Origin: Akebia trifoliata
Lineage: Eukaryota > Streptophyta > Magnoliopsida > Ranunculales > Lardizabalaceae
Direction of reading: 5' to 3'
Assembly: GCA_017979445.1 (NCBI GenBank)
Contig: CM030715.1
Coordinates: forward strand, 14,347,660 to 14,411,659
Length of the DNA: 64,000 nt
A program made the translations under genes and the position numbers. Numbering within the stretch: position 1 is the first letter of the stretch; every line of letters starts with the position of its first letter. Shown one piece after another: positions 11,923 through 23,060 of this stretch. The notes beneath the pieces are model-generated. The model saw nothing but the letters and a program-made list of their open reading frames with translations. It searched no databases and was not told the origin of the DNA.

Positions 11923-13115
11923 TGATTAGACTATTGTTGTTCTTCTCACCGGAGTTAATAATAATCTTAGTTTTACCTTACTTGTGGGGCAAATAGGGGA
12001 TTGAACCCAAGAGAAAGGAGGAATAGAGCTAAGCTAAGAAGATAAATCCAAATTAACTAAAAGGAATTAAAACTATTTTTCTTTGTATTTTTGAACTTAT
12101 AAGAAGATGTAAAATTGCTAGAAAATAAACTAAAGTAAATGAAATTAAAAGTAAGTAAACTTATGAATTAAAACACCATTGGAGGTGGATCTACCTAAAA
12201 CATGTTAATGAGCAATTCCTAGTCTCTAGCCTTTTTATAACTCAATCATAAGGGCTTGGTGTTAGCTCCTTAGATCGGAAAGTTTTGCAAATATAATGTA
12301 ATAAGGGAACAAAAACAAGGTAGAATTCTTTGAAAACTTCTTACTACAAATTATCTAATTTAAGCATACTTTATCTTGATCTAATCTAAACATAAAGTAT
12401 CTATATTAAGAATAAAATGTGCAAGAAACTTAAAGAGAATTCATAAGCATTGTAAATAAAAGAAAGGCATAAAATTAGAAATAACACAAGAACTTACTCT
12501 AGGCTTTTCCACTCTCCAATGGAGGGGAACTTAGCTTAATGTCATTGCAAGAGAGGAAAAATAAGAGATGAAAGAACTTTTCTTCATTTCATGGAGAAAA
12601 TTACAACTTCTTTTTCTTCTACTTCTTACAAGACTATTTAACTAAAAGAAAATAACTAGAAGATGAAAATATAAAAAATAAGAGAATAGGCTAAGAGCCT
12701 TAGATTAAAGGAGTCTTGGATAAGATAACTAAGATGGGACCCTTTGTCTAGAAATCAATGCTCTATATATAGAGAAAATGTGTGTAGAAGAGTCTAAAAG
12801 TAGCCTCCACTTTTCTTTGCACAAAAAGACAAAAGAGGAGAATATGAGTTAAGGATTAGGGCATTCCAAAGTGGGCCCAAATGCTTTTGTCTTGAGATTT
12901 TGATTCCAATTTGTTGATTTTCTGCACAAGAAACACACGTAAGTAGATTTATCTAGTAAATGAATTTATTTATATATAATTAAGCCTAATTAACATGCAA
13001 CGTGGTGATTTGAGGCTTATCATGATTATTATCTTAATATGCATAAATAGGTACAAAAATCAAGATAAATATCCAAAAATTGTGTGTATAATTGAGTGTT
13101 TGGAAACACTCATCA
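11923..13115 (-). repeat. 5' LTR of Athila-1
   Basis: 1193 bp, paired with 2666-3856. Its first bases on plus are TGATTAGACT against TGATGAGACT in the family. It holds the promoter for the element on the minus strand. One copy of the 18-bp GGATTAGGGCATTCCAAA unit is present. Confidence 0.93.
12764..12771 (-). promoter_or_regulatory. TATA motif in the 5' LTR of Athila-1
   Basis: TATATATA, where the other Athila LTRs have TATAAATA on the minus strand. It is flanked by CTC and GAG arms. Predicted core promoter for minus-strand transcription; no transcript evidence. Confidence 0.5.
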
Positions 13116-13772
13116 ATTTAAAAAATGGATTAAACTGCTGCCATTAACGATCCGTTAAAGCTCAAGATTGAAGTGGAAACAGTCTCCACAAATTCTACGA
13201 GCCACGACTTCATCCATAGTTTATTTAATGATTACGAGGTCGCCCATGTTAGAGGTTCAATTAAAAATCGAAACAGAGTAGTTCTTGATTCAAGTTCGAA
13301 ACCGAAAAAAAACAAATTTTGCTTGTTACCGAAACGAGTTTCTAAAGAGAACTTTTCTTTGATCAAAATCTTGATATTTTGCTCCAAATCTTAAATCGAT
13401 AAGATTTATGGATCGAAACTAATCAGATTGAGTTGTCTCTCCAGCTTGTTGAAGACGATAAACTAGGGTATAAACAGTTTGGGGAAGATGGTGTGGAAAT
13501 AAAAGAAAAAAAAAATTTATTCATCACACACCATTCACATGTTGCTGTTAAGATGGTGTGAAAACTGAAAAGTATGATATTATTTATGGCACACCGACCC
13601 TACTAGCACGTTGTTGCTGCTAACAGGATGTTAAAATCTCTTCATTTTTTTTTCTTGCTGTCGAAGTAGTACAGCACCTTCTGCTTAAAAAAATGAACAC
13701 AGAAGAAAGACAAGATTAAATAAATAAATAAATAAGCAATAAAAAAATAAAAAAATAAAATGAATGAATAAA

Positions 13773-13808
<36 letters not shown>

Positions 13809-14166
13809 TTTTTTTAAAACAACGTCAAAAGACAGATCTAACACATACCTAAAAAATATATATATATACATACATCTACATACGTAAAAATCATAATCCA
13901 TCAATCATTATCTCATCATCAATAAAACCATCCCCCTGAAATCTCACATTATTTAGAGTCACCAAAGCGACTCTCGATTGAGCCATAGGAAAAATAATAT
14001 GCCAAAGTAGAATATCCATAATCCAAACACATGATCAATAATTGAACTACAAAAATAAATAAATAAATAAACAAATAAAATAAATCAAACTAAAAATATA
14101 AAAAAAAACTAAGTCATCCTAGCAATGCTCCCATACTTGGGGTTTTTCAAGTCTGATCCTCAAAGG
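13116..14166 (-). other. Leader of element A next to its PBS
   Basis: No coding region in the element's orientation. Around 13530-13640 it resembles 59580-59690 in the leader of C (shared GGCACACCGA and CAGCACGTT strings). The block 14113-14166 (AATGCTCCCATACTTGGGG) is strongly conserved beside the PBS in B and C. The middle is simple AT-rich sequence. Confidence 0.55.
13716..13812. repeat. Simple repeats: AAAT-type and (TA)n
   Basis: AAAT-like units run from 13716 to 13775. A perfect alternating AT tract of about 26 bases (about 13778-13803) follows. It is flanked by a run of A on the left and of T on the right, giving one large A/T palindrome. Confidence 0.85.
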
Positions 14167-14184
14167 TCCTCGGTGGAATCGCCA
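14167..14184 (-). promoter_or_regulatory. Primer-binding site (tRNA-Arg) of element A
   Basis: On the minus strand TGGCGATTCCACCGAGGA, one base from the LTR. It resembles the complement of the tRNA-Arg(ACG) 3' end, TGGCGACTCCGCTGGGGA, with several mismatches. tRNA-Arg priming is known for Ogre elements. Confidence 0.75.
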
Positions 14185-14185
14185 T

Positions 14186-15753
14186 TGAAAGCGCCCTCAA
14201 TTCGCGGAGTGCGCAGATCCACTTTTGACCTTTGAGGTTTGGGACTCGCCACCTAGTTATTGCGGTCTAGGAATCGAAAATCAACTCGAAACGGATAAAA
14301 AGAAATAACTAATCTACTACAAAAAAAAATATTGAGTCCAGGGATCACATTACAGGGTTGGAAGGTGTTAGGCACCAACCCCGCCCGGCAAACGCCGGTC
14401 TCTGCTAATTACCAAATAAGACTACATTGCTAAAAAGACCTAATCGTTAAGAAAAAAGAAATATATACCTTTACGAAGACAACGGTCTTGTTTCCTCAGA
14501 TCTAGTAGAATAGTTCTTCATACAACACTCTTCGCTTCGTTTTATCACCGGATTTGCTTCAGATCTCCAAGATAAAGTACTCTCTTCTTAGATCTGAATC
14601 TTCTGACCTTTTTTCTAGATTTCCAGGTGTTTTTGAAGAGCTTCTAGGTATTTTTTAAGCTAAAGTTGGAGTATGGATGTTAGGTAAGGAGTTGGGACTT
14701 CAAAATTATGGTTTATGGGAGGCTAGGGAAGCTTTTTGACCTATTTTTTTAGGGTTAATTTTTTTATGCGAAAATAGGTTGTAGAGACCCCTATTTATAG
14801 ATTTTTTTGAGTGTTTATTTTGATAGAGTTAGTGTTTAATTAGAATTATTTTAGGTAGAGTTAGTGTTTAATTTGAATTTTTTAAAATATAGTTATAATT
14901 TAATTAGAATTATTTTAAATAGAGTTATTGTTTAATTAGAATTATTTTAAATAGAGTTATTGCTTAATTATAATTCTATTAGGGTTTTGACTTTTAGTCT
15001 TACTTGATTGATTTTAATTTTTTGATTTTAGTCTTACTTGATTGACTTTAATTTTGACTTTAGTCTTACTTGATTGTCTTTAAGATTTTGACTTTAGTCT
15101 TATTTGATTGACTTCAATTTTAATTAGGATTTCACTTTACATTAATTAATATTTTAATTATTAATTTTAAAATTTTTAATTATTAAAATTGTAAAATTAT
15201 TGTTTTACCCTCGGAAAGGTCTTTTTGCGTTTTAAGTCGTTTTTCAACGTTTCAGGATGTTTTGGAATCAATTTTTTATAAGGAATGCAATGGAAATATT
15301 GGTTTGTGTCATTTATAAAAATTTTGTGCGAAATGGTCATGAATTTTATGAGGGGCATTTTCGTAATTTTGTCAAATTTTGTGAAAATTGCAAAATGATT
15401 TATTTGATTTCGATTTGTTATTTTATGTGTTTGAAAGGTTTTTACTAAGTGTAATGTAGGCTCTAGGGATGTTTTGAGGTTAGGGGTATTTTGATAATTT
15501 GGTCATTTTTTAATGATTTTTATCGTAAAGCTTCTTTTTTGTAGGCAAGCTGATGATTTCTACGTTTTTGGGGTTATATTTTCCTAGCGTAGTGTGGTTT
15601 CTATAGTTTTATCAGTTTGAGATACCTCATCTGAATTTCTAAAACATATCTAGTAACAAATAAAGCATTGGAATAAACATACATCATTAGGAACCGTTGC
15701 AATCGGGTTGATGAGTTGATTAATCAGGCAAATGCAAAAATGGGGTGTCTACA
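14186..15753 (-). repeat. 5' LTR of element A
   Basis: 1568 bp from TGAAAGCGCC to GGTGTCTACA on plus; on minus this is TGTAGACACC to GGCGCTTTCA, a start common in plant Tat/Ogre LTRs. It contains the repeated ACTTGATTGACTTTA units at 15000-15120. It abuts the PBS on the left and an older LTR on the right. Confidence 0.9.
14792..14799 (-). promoter_or_regulatory. TATA motif in the 5' LTR of A
   Basis: TATTTATA on plus, TATAAATA on minus, in the same place as in the other Ogre-type LTRs here (for example 1734, 18663, 26647). Predicted core promoter. Confidence 0.5.
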
Positions 15754-16753
15754 CTAGGATTTATTTTGACCTCCAAAATTAGGTTGTGGAGGCTCTATAT
15801 TTACAAAGTTTTTTGAAAGAATTAGGATTTGACTAGGTCTCCTTCTAGATAAGATAAGGTTGTTTAATTAGGGTTTTGAGTTAAGTCTTATTTGATTGAC
15901 TAAGTTTCTTTTAAATTAGGTTTTTTAATCTTGCGTACAATGAAAGAATATATTTTTGATTTTTGGAGAATTCCCTTTAATTATATTTTAATTCTTTACG
16001 CCTCTATATGGAGGGGTCTTTTAATAAATATCAGGGGGGCTCCACTTAAATAAGTGGGCAACCATCAACAATTTTGCCTGAGGACTTGATTGATTAATTT
16101 TCTTGGTTCAAAATTTTAAATTAATTTTATTAGAGTTTCACTTTACGTTAATTAATATTTTATTTATTAATTTCGAAATTTAAAATTGTTAAAATTAGAA
16201 AATTATCATTTTACCCCCAAAGAGAATTTTTATGTTGAGAAGTCATTTTTCGATGTTTTGGAATCGATTTTTTGTAAGGAATTCAATGGGATTATGGGTT
16301 TGTGCCACTTATGAAATTTTTTGGCATGAAATGACTGTGAACCCAATGAGGGGCATTTTCGTACTTTTGTCAAATTTGATGAAAGTTGGTGAAATAATTT
16401 ATTTGATTTCAATTTATTTTTTTATGTGTTTGAAAGGACTTTTCCTAAGCGAATTGTGGGCTCTAAGGATGTTTTGATGTTAGGGGTATTTTGATAATTT
16501 CGTTATTTTTTAGTGATTTTTATCGTAAAACTTCTTTTTGTCTGAAAAATGATGATTTCTAGGTTTTTGGGATTATATTTCCTTAACGTAGCGTGGTTTC
16601 TACAGTTTTGTTAGTTTGAAATACTTCATCCGAATTTCTGAAACATATCTAGCAACAAAATAGAGCATTGGAATAATTATCCATCATTGAGAATCGTCGC
16701 GATCAGGTTGATGAGTTGATTAATCAGGTGAGTGCAAAAATAGGATGTCTACA
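15754..16753 (-). repeat. Part of an older Ogre-type LTR, target of element A
   Basis: It begins inside an LTR (CTAGGATTTATTTTGACC matches mid-LTR sequence such as 18620-18640) and runs to the family edge at 16753 (GATGTCTACA). It is clearly more diverged than the LTR of A. The missing first half should lie left of A, outside the window. What follows is not a PPT, so it was a 5' LTR or a solo LTR. Positions 16021-16060 hold a small insertion relative to most copies. Confidence 0.8.
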
Positions 16754-16754
16754 G

Positions 16755-17501
16755 CTGGCCTCTTCTAGCCAATTTTTTCAAGAGGCTAGAGAGGAGATGG
16801 AGGTTAACTTGGCCTAGTTTTCCAAGGTAAACTTAGCCTTAGAGGCCACCAATAAGAAGTTGATAGATCTCCAGGGTGTTCTTCAATTGGAATTGGCCAG
16901 TTACAAGGAAAGAGTACAGAAGAGACACGTAGAGCTGACAGATCTTCAAGAGAAGGTACGATAGCAAGAGCTTGAGCTAGGTTCCCTTAGAGCTGGTATT
17001 AAGACGACTATAACAGCTCAAGACAAAGAAGGTGAAGCTGAGACTAAGAGGGTGCTGGGGCAACTACAGGCCCAATACTCTCGGTTGGCAAGGGAAGCTT
17101 ATTCTAAGGCTTACCATGATGACTTTGAGGCTACTCAACTTCAATATGAGAAAGAGGAGGATGATGAAGACAAGGAGGATGAAGGTCACACTAGTCCTCC
17201 TCCCAAGGAGGTTTTTAGCTGGTATAGGGACTATAGGCGAATCCCACCCTTCCAACTAGATGAGGAGGGGAACCCCATTGCTATCTTAGACTGAGTCGCT
17301 AGTAAGCTTATGGAGGTTGAGCATATCATAGATTTGGATGAAACGAGACTAACCGGTCCACCTGCTCATGCCAGTGACCTACCTCCCAACCAACCTCCTG
17401 TCCCAATTATCAACGTCGAACAAGATGAGGTAGTTGACCCTCCGAATCCTGTTGTTGAGATCGATCCTCCAAATCCTGTTGTTGAGACTTCTGTCAACTA
17501 G
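16755..17501 (+). pseudogene. Antisense ORF of element F, unknown function, coiled coil
   Basis: One plus-strand frame of about 249 codons, cut off at its 5' end by the older LTR. Three stops interrupt it: TAG near 16815, TAG near 16971 and TGA at 17292-17294; each would be Gln or Arg before a C to T change. The first 130 codons form a heptad-like coiled coil (LQLELASYKERVQKRH, VLGQLQAQYSRLARE). Then come an acidic run (YEKEEDDEDKEDEGH), the block WYRDYRRIPPFQLDEEGNP, and a Pro-rich tail with a duplicated DPPNPVVE. I recognise no known domain. Its place, opposite and downstream of a Tat-type pol, fits the antisense ORF of Tat elements. Confidence 0.65.
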
Positions 17502-18063
17502 TCACCTACCAACGAATGAAGATCTACTCTTTGGTTTCAGCATGTGCTCTACTTTTGCTGTTATATTTTGTACTATCCCATTTTTGGGATTTCTTTTGTA
17601 CCTCTTTCTAGTCATTAATGAGAAAATTTTGTTTTTACATCAACTTCTATCCTGTTTTTAATATGAACTTTACTTCTTCATACTGCTTTCATTGCATGCA
17701 TAATCTGCTAATCTACTTTTTTAAACTTAACTTGTACTTTAACAAAATACTTTTACTTACATTTCTGTGCTGCATACTCAACTGCTAAAATGCTTTACTT
17801 ACGTTTCTATGCTACGCACCCAACTGCTAAAATGCTTTACATATGTTTCTCTACTGTAAACTCAACTGTTAAAATGCTTCACTTACATTTCTGTGCTATA
17901 CACTGAATTCTTGTTCTTGAACTTTATGTCTTGCTTCCTCTTCCTACCAGGTTCTACCTTTAGTAATTTCTACTTAAGTGGAACATTTTCGTACTTCATG
18001 TACTTGGGGAGGTATTCTCGAGTTACTGTTCTTCAAGAAGGTTCTAACTCAGTTTTACTCCTT
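17502..18063. other. Non-coding part of F after the antisense ORF
   Basis: It starts like a 3' untranslated region (ATTAATGAGAAAATTTTG near 17613), then a short tandem array, then unique sequence up to the solo LTR. The sequence resumes at 19624 after the TSD. Confidence 0.5.
17745..17905. repeat. Tandem repeat, about 45 bp, about 3.5 copies
   Basis: Units share the string TTACTTAC-TTTCT-TGCT followed by ACTCAACTGCTAAAATGCTT. Spacing between ACTGCTAAAATGC strings is about 45-48 bp. Copies differ by several bases. Confidence 0.75.
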
Positions 18064-19618
18064 TGAAAATGCCCTCGATCCGCGTTGTACGCGGATCCGC
18101 TTTTGACTTTTGAGGTTTGGGAGTCGCCACCTAGTTATTACGGTCTAAGAACCAAACATCGACTCTAAAAGGATAAAACAACTAAACTACCAAAAAAACC
18201 TAAGTCCAGGGATCAAGTTACGGGGTTGGAAGGTGTTAGGCACCAACCTCGCCCGGTAAACGCCGGTCTTTATTATTTCCCAAGAAGCCTCCATTGCTAA
18301 CACGACCTAAATAAAAAATAAAAAATAAAAAATATTTACCTTGATGATCGCAACGGTGGTTCCCTCAGAGCTGGCGGAGAGGTCCCCTTGATTAATATTC
18401 TTTGCTTCGTTCTGTCACCAGATTCGCTTCAGATCTCCAAGACGAAGTACCTCCTTCTTAGATCTGAATCTTTCTGATTTGGTTATGGATTTCTAGGTGT
18501 TTTTGAAAGGTTTCTGGGTGTTTTTTGAGCTAAAGTTAGGGTATGGATGTTAGGTAAAGAGTTAGGGCTTCAAAATTAAGGTTTGGAGGAGGCTAGGGAA
18601 GCTTTTTGACCTATTTTTCTTAGGGTTTATTTTGACCTACGAGATTAGGGTGTGGAAACCCCTATTTATAGATTTTTTTAATAGTTTTTTAAATAGAGTT
18701 AGAGTTAGATTATGTTTCTTTTAGATAGTTTTAGAGCTTAATTATGTTTCTTTTAGATAGTTGTAGAGTTTAATTAGAATTCTTCTTTTGGATATGGTTT
18801 GACTTTGGTCTTATTAGATTGATTAGGTTTTTGAATTAAGTCTCATTTGATTGACTAGCATTTAGGGTTTTGACTTAAGTCTTACTTAATTGACTAGATT
18901 TTAGGATTTTGACTTAAGTCTCACTTGATTGACTAGATTTTAGGATTTTGACTTAAGTCTTACTTAATTGACTTGACTTAAAAAAATTTAATTTTAATTA
19001 GGATTTCACTTTCCATTAATTTATGTTTTAATTATTAATTTTAGAATTTTTAATTATTAAAATTATAAAATTACCCTCAGAGAGGATTATTTGCGTTTTA
19101 AGTCATTTTTCAATGTTCTAGGATGTTTTGGAATCGATTTTACATAAGGAATTCAATAGGAATATTGGTTTATATCATTTATGAAATTTTTTGTACGAAA
19201 TGGTCGTGAACTTTATGAAGGGTATTTTCATAATTTTGTTGAATTTTATAAAAATTGGCAAAATGATTTATTTGATTTCGATTTGTTGTTTTATGTGTTT
19301 GAAAGGATTTTTCTAAGCATAATATAGGCTCTAGGGATGTTTTGATGTTAAGGGTATTTTGGTAATTTGGTCATTTTTAGTAATTTTTATCGTAAAGCTT
19401 TTTTTTGTCTGAAAAATGATGATTTCTATGTTTTTGGGGCACATTTTCCTAGCGTAGCGTGGTTTCTACAGTTTTGTTTGCTTGAGATACCTCATCCGAA
19501 TTTCTTAAACATATCTGGTAACAAACCGAGCATTGGAATAACCATCCATCATTGTGAACCGTCGCAATCAGGTTGACGAGTTGATTAATCAGGCAAGTGC
19601 AAAAATGGGGTGTCTACA
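18064..19618 (-). mobile_element. Solo Ogre-type LTR with exact TSD (TCCTT)
   Basis: 1555 bp from TGAAAATGCC to GGTGTCTACA. It is flanked by TCCTT at 18059-18063 and again at 19619-19623. There is no PBS or PPT beside it, so the internal part was lost by LTR-LTR recombination. TATA motif at 18663-18670; the ACTTGATTGACT repeats are at 18790-18975. It lies in the non-coding 3' part of element F. Confidence 0.93.
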
Positions 19619-19859
19619 TCCTTACTCCTTTGTTCATGAATCAACTATTCTCTAGCACTTTTATTATTCTAAGGCAATTTGTAGTCTTTCAACAACTTTT
19701 TTCCTACCCATAGGTAGATGTCTTTGATGATCTACTCTTTTGCTAAACAAATCTTTTTGCTCTTTCACTCAGGACAAAGCATGGTCGTCAAGTTCTTCGC
19801 TCTACTGGTTAAAATAGATGAGAGTTGTAAGGATCAGACTCTAGAAAGAACCGAACTTG

Positions 19860-20510
19860 GTGCCAAATTACTCATGCTAGAGTAGGGCCTTGACTAGCTT
19901 CGTACTCTGCCAATTAAGGTAGAGAAGACCCACGTAGACTCGGATCCAAGTGGGGTCCATCTTTAGTGTTATCGTACTCGTGGTAGAGTAGGGCCCTGTC
20001 CAACTTCTTATTCTACCAATTAAGGCAGAGAAGACCCACGCAAGCCCGAATTCAGGCGAGATACATCTTCAATGCTCTTGAATTCATGACAAAGTAGGAT
20101 CCCGACCAGTTTCTTGTTCTGCCAATTAAAGTAGAGAAGGCCCACATAGGTCTGGATCTAGGCATGATCTACATTAATACTTTGTCACTCGTATCAGAGT
20201 TGGTTCCTGACCAGCTTCTTACCTTGTCAATTAAGGCAATGAAGACCCACATAGGCCTGGATCCAGGTGGGATCCATCTTCAGTACTAAATTCCTTTCGT
20301 TAGAATTGCATTCCGACCAGTTTATTACCCTACCAATTAAGGCAAAAAACCACATAGACCCGGTTTCATGTAGGATCCAACTTTAAGTGTTATTTTACTC
20401 TCATCAGAGTAGGGCCTCGACCAGCTTCTTGCCCTACCAATTAAGGTAGAGAAGACCCACGTAGGCCCGGATCCAGGTGAGATCCAACTTTAAGTGCTAA
20501 ATCTGCGCGT
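19860..20510. repeat. 106-bp tandem array in the 3' part of element F, six copies
   Basis: AGAGTAGGGCC-like strings recur at about 19880, 19986, 20092, 20198, 20304 and 20410, a period of about 106 bp. Each copy has CCAATTAAGG within a short palindrome (CTACC, AATTAA, GGTAG in the last copy) and then GAAGACCCAC. Copies are diverged. Tandem arrays in this position are usual for Tat elements. Confidence 0.85.
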
Positions 20511-20559
20511 AGGCTACTAGTAATCCGAAAAAATTTATTTATTGATAGTATATTTTCAA

Positions 20560-21480
20560 GTTATATGTATTCTATGGTCTAGGCAGTTCTTAATCGATCA
20601 TCGTAATCAAGTAATAGACTTCCTTCTGGCCTACTCTTACTACTCTATATGACCCTTCCCAGTTGGGACCAAATTTACCATTGTTCTGCTCTTCTATATT
20701 CTGGAATACTCTATGCAGCACTAGATCTCATTCTTTAAATTACCTGTGGCAAACGTACTTGTTGAAGTAGCTTTGCAACTTCTTATGATAGCTATCTAGC
20801 CTTATCAATGTTTCTTTTCACTTTTCTTCTAACAAATCTAATTCTATGATTATCTATTGGTTGTTCTGGTCAGTCTGCACTATTTTGGATCTTATTGTGG
20901 GGAAGTTATTTTTTATTGGAATTACTGCCTCCATTCCATAAGCCATAACGAACGAAGACATCCCTGTGGAAGCTCTAGCAATTATCTTGTAGGCCTATAA
21001 CACGCCATGCAAGACTGTTGTCCATCTTTCCTTTGCTTTTTCCAACCTTCTCTTTAGCGTGTCTATCACTACCTTGTTTGTGGATTCAGCCTGTCCGTTG
21101 CCCTGTGGATACTATGGAGTACAAAATAACTGCGTTATCCTATGCTCTTTGCAAAAATCTGTGATCTGTTTTTCTGTAAATTATCTCCCATTGTCTGAGA
21201 TTATAGTGCGTGTCAGACCAAATCTGTAGATTAGTGTTCTGCTCATTTGGTGAAGTAATCTATTGCCACCAACAAGAAAGTTAGGTTACCTACTACCTTG
21301 GTCAGCAGGCCTACTAGATCAATTCTTCATTGTGCAAACGGCCTAGGGTTGATGAGAAAGTTGAGCTGCATTGCTAGCTATCAGATTATCTTCACATGTC
21401 TTTGGCAATTGTTACAATACTTGACGTACAAAGCTGCATCTTTTTACAAATAAGGCAAAAAATACCCTTGGGAGAGTACT
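20560..21480 (-). pseudogene. Integrase remnant of element F
   Basis: The minus strand shows, in order, IDLVG with the first catalytic Asp and LLVAIDYFT (near 21330-21240), IISDNG with the second Asp (near 21200), and YPQGNGQAESTNK with the catalytic Glu (near 21110-21070). Stops interrupt these segments, for example a TAG before YPQGNGQ. The C-terminal part continues to about 20600 and is hard to follow. The three catalytic residues remain visible but the frame is not intact. Confidence 0.8.
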
Positions 21481-21769
21481 TTGTGGACCAAAGACCTTGT
21501 CCCTGAATGATTCCCACAATCACCTTCGTAGATCTCGCTTAACACGTTTTTTGCCTCTTTTGGAGTTAGACAACATAGGAGTGGCCCTCCTACTAACTTT
21601 CTATACAGAATCTCATCTAGGACAGTGTACTTCTTTACTTTATTCTTGGCTCATCTAGCCTCCTTTGGGTACTTGAGCAACACTCCTATCTGTAGGAATG
21701 TGTGAATAGGGCTCATCCACCCTTGATCTCCTATTGCACCTACCACACTGACTAATTCTGGCTCATTCA

Positions 21770-22700
21770 TCATAGAACTTTTCTAGTAGCCCAATGGTAG
21801 TTCTCTTTTGTCTTATCTTGCATTGAGGCTATGTACGCTAAGGCATTTGCATACTTGTTGTTTGTTTGTGGTATGTGTTCTAGTCTGATTTCCCCAACTC
21901 GAAGTATGGTGGACTTGATTTTTTTTGCGGATAGAGCTGCATCCTGGGATCTCATGCTTCAAATGTTTCGTTGACGTGATTAACTATTTTTTCTATTTTT
22001 GAACGGTCAGGAGTGATCAACACCACTCCTATTCTTGATCTTTATAGATTTGAAAAGCCATCTACGTAGACTTTCCATCCTGGATGGTTGCTCGGTTCTT
22101 GTCCTTCTTCTGTATGTTCCAGTTCTTCTATCAACAATCTATTTTTTCCTCTACTAGAAAGTCTACCAAGAAATCTGCTACTACTTGGCCTTTTAGTGAA
22201 ACTCTAGGTTTATACTCAAACCCAAACTCTACTAGCTATACAACCCATTTCGCCATTCTTCCCGATCCCTTTGTCTTTTCAAAGACAAACTTCAAGGGGT
22301 ATTCGGTGATGACCTGTACTTGATGCACCTGGAAATACAGTCTTAAGCACAATGTTGTGTAAACTAAAACTAATCCCATCTTCTAAAGTCTGGAATAACG
22401 TGTCTCAGCATCAGTGAAGGTCTTGCTTAAGAAGTAGATCGGATGCTCTGCCTCTATTCCAGTCCTGACCAAGATTGAACTGAGTTCTCATTCTGAAATA
22501 GCTAGGTACAGTCACAGTTCCTCTCCTACTTTTGGTTTGGAGAGTATAGACGGTTTGCCTAAATATTTCTTCAGCTCTGTGAAGGCTTGCTCACACTCTT
22601 CTATCCATTCAAACTTGGTATTATTTTACAATAGCTGGTACAATAACCTATATTTATTTGAAAAATCTGGAAATGAATCGTTTGAGGGTTGCTACTCTTC
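21770..22700 (-). pseudogene. Two RNase H domains of element F (degenerate)
   Basis: From about 22620 the frame shows FEWIEECEQAFTELKKYLG and IYFLSKTFTDAETRY, the connection and first RNase H of a Ty3/gypsy pol. Near 22085 GWKVYVDGFSN followed by GVVLITP starts a second, archaeal-type RNase H. It continues to IRLEHIPQTNNKYANALA and ends near 21770. Possession of both domains marks the Tat lineage. Several in-frame stops are present. Confidence 0.8.
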
Positions 22701-23060
22701 CTACTAACCTCTAACTTGTTTCTACATTTTAGAGAGGGAATTTCTAGCAGTGCTCTGATCTGGTCTGGGTTGGCCTTTATACCTCTTTTTTTTTATCAGG
22801 TAGCCCAAAAACTTTTCCGAAGTTAACGCGAAAGTGCATTCTTCGGGTTGAGCTTCATTCTAACTTTTCTTACTCGAGAAAAAACCTCTTCTAGATCAGC
22901 AACGTGATCTTCCTTCTTCTTAGTCTTCACCAGCAAATCATAAATGTAGACTTCTGCAATCTTGCCTAACAGATCCTTAAAGAGTTTTGTTACCAGCTTT
23001 TGATAAGTTGCCCTTGCGTTTTTCACTCTAAAGGGTATAACTTTGTAACAGTAAAGTCTT
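22701..23060 (-). pseudogene. Reverse transcriptase fragment of element F
   Basis: The minus strand reads YCYKVIPFRVKNARATYQ, then VYIYDLLVKTKKKEDHV. These align with the usual YKVMPFGLKNAGATYQ and VYVDDMLVKSK. The catalytic YVDD is changed to YIYD here, so the site is dead. The RT fingers are absent: homology stops near 23060, where unrelated AT-rich sequence of element E begins. Confidence 0.85.

Larger units (their letters stand above)
2666..13115 (-). mobile_element. Athila-1: full-length Athila-type Ty3/gypsy retrotransposon (degenerate)
   Basis: A 10450-bp element on the minus strand. It has a 5' LTR (11923-13115), PBS for tRNA-Asp (11899-11916), leader, gag, protease, RT, RNase H, integrase, PPT (3857-3870) and 3' LTR (2666-3856). 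LTR edges are TGATGAG and CTCATCA. Flanking 5-mers are ATTTC and ATTTA, one mismatch, so the TSD is imperfect. My hand count gives about 12 substitutions in the first 390 aligned LTR bases, about 3 percent. The coding region is one long frame broken by stops and a frameshift. Gene order, the LEVFMDD RT box, the tRNA-Asp PBS and the long 3' non-coding part fit the Athila lineage. Confidence 0.92.
1..15753 (-). mobile_element. Ogre/Tat-like element A, 5' portion, interrupted
   Basis: The window opens inside a minus-strand element. Reading right to left it has a 5' LTR (14186-15753), a tRNA-Arg type PBS (14167-14184), leader (13116-14166 and 120-1128) and the first codons of ORF1 (119 down to 1). 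The leader and ORF1 start match the equivalent parts of element C (49290-50171 and 57760 onward), which fixes order and orientation. The leader is broken by a truncated LTR at 1129-2571 and by Athila-1. The 5 bp after the 5' LTR, CTAGG, should recur to the left of the missing 3' LTR outside the window. That 1-1128 and 13116-15753 are one element is inferred from order and homology. Confidence 0.7.
16754..23060 (-). mobile_element. Element F: degenerate Tat-type element with antisense ORF
   Basis: Reading on the minus strand: RT palm (23060-22820), RNase H, a second RNase H-like domain (about 22085-21770), integrase core (about 21350-20600), then a 106-bp tandem array (20510-19860) and an ORF on the opposite strand (16755-17501). 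A second RNase H, 3' tandem repeats and an antisense ORF between pol and the 3' LTR are known traits of the Tat lineage (Grande, Retand). The solo LTR at 18064-19618 splits it; the exact TSD proves that both sides are one sequence. Its 3' LTR and the start of pol are missing. That the plus-strand ORF belongs to F is inferred from position. Confidence 0.75.
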
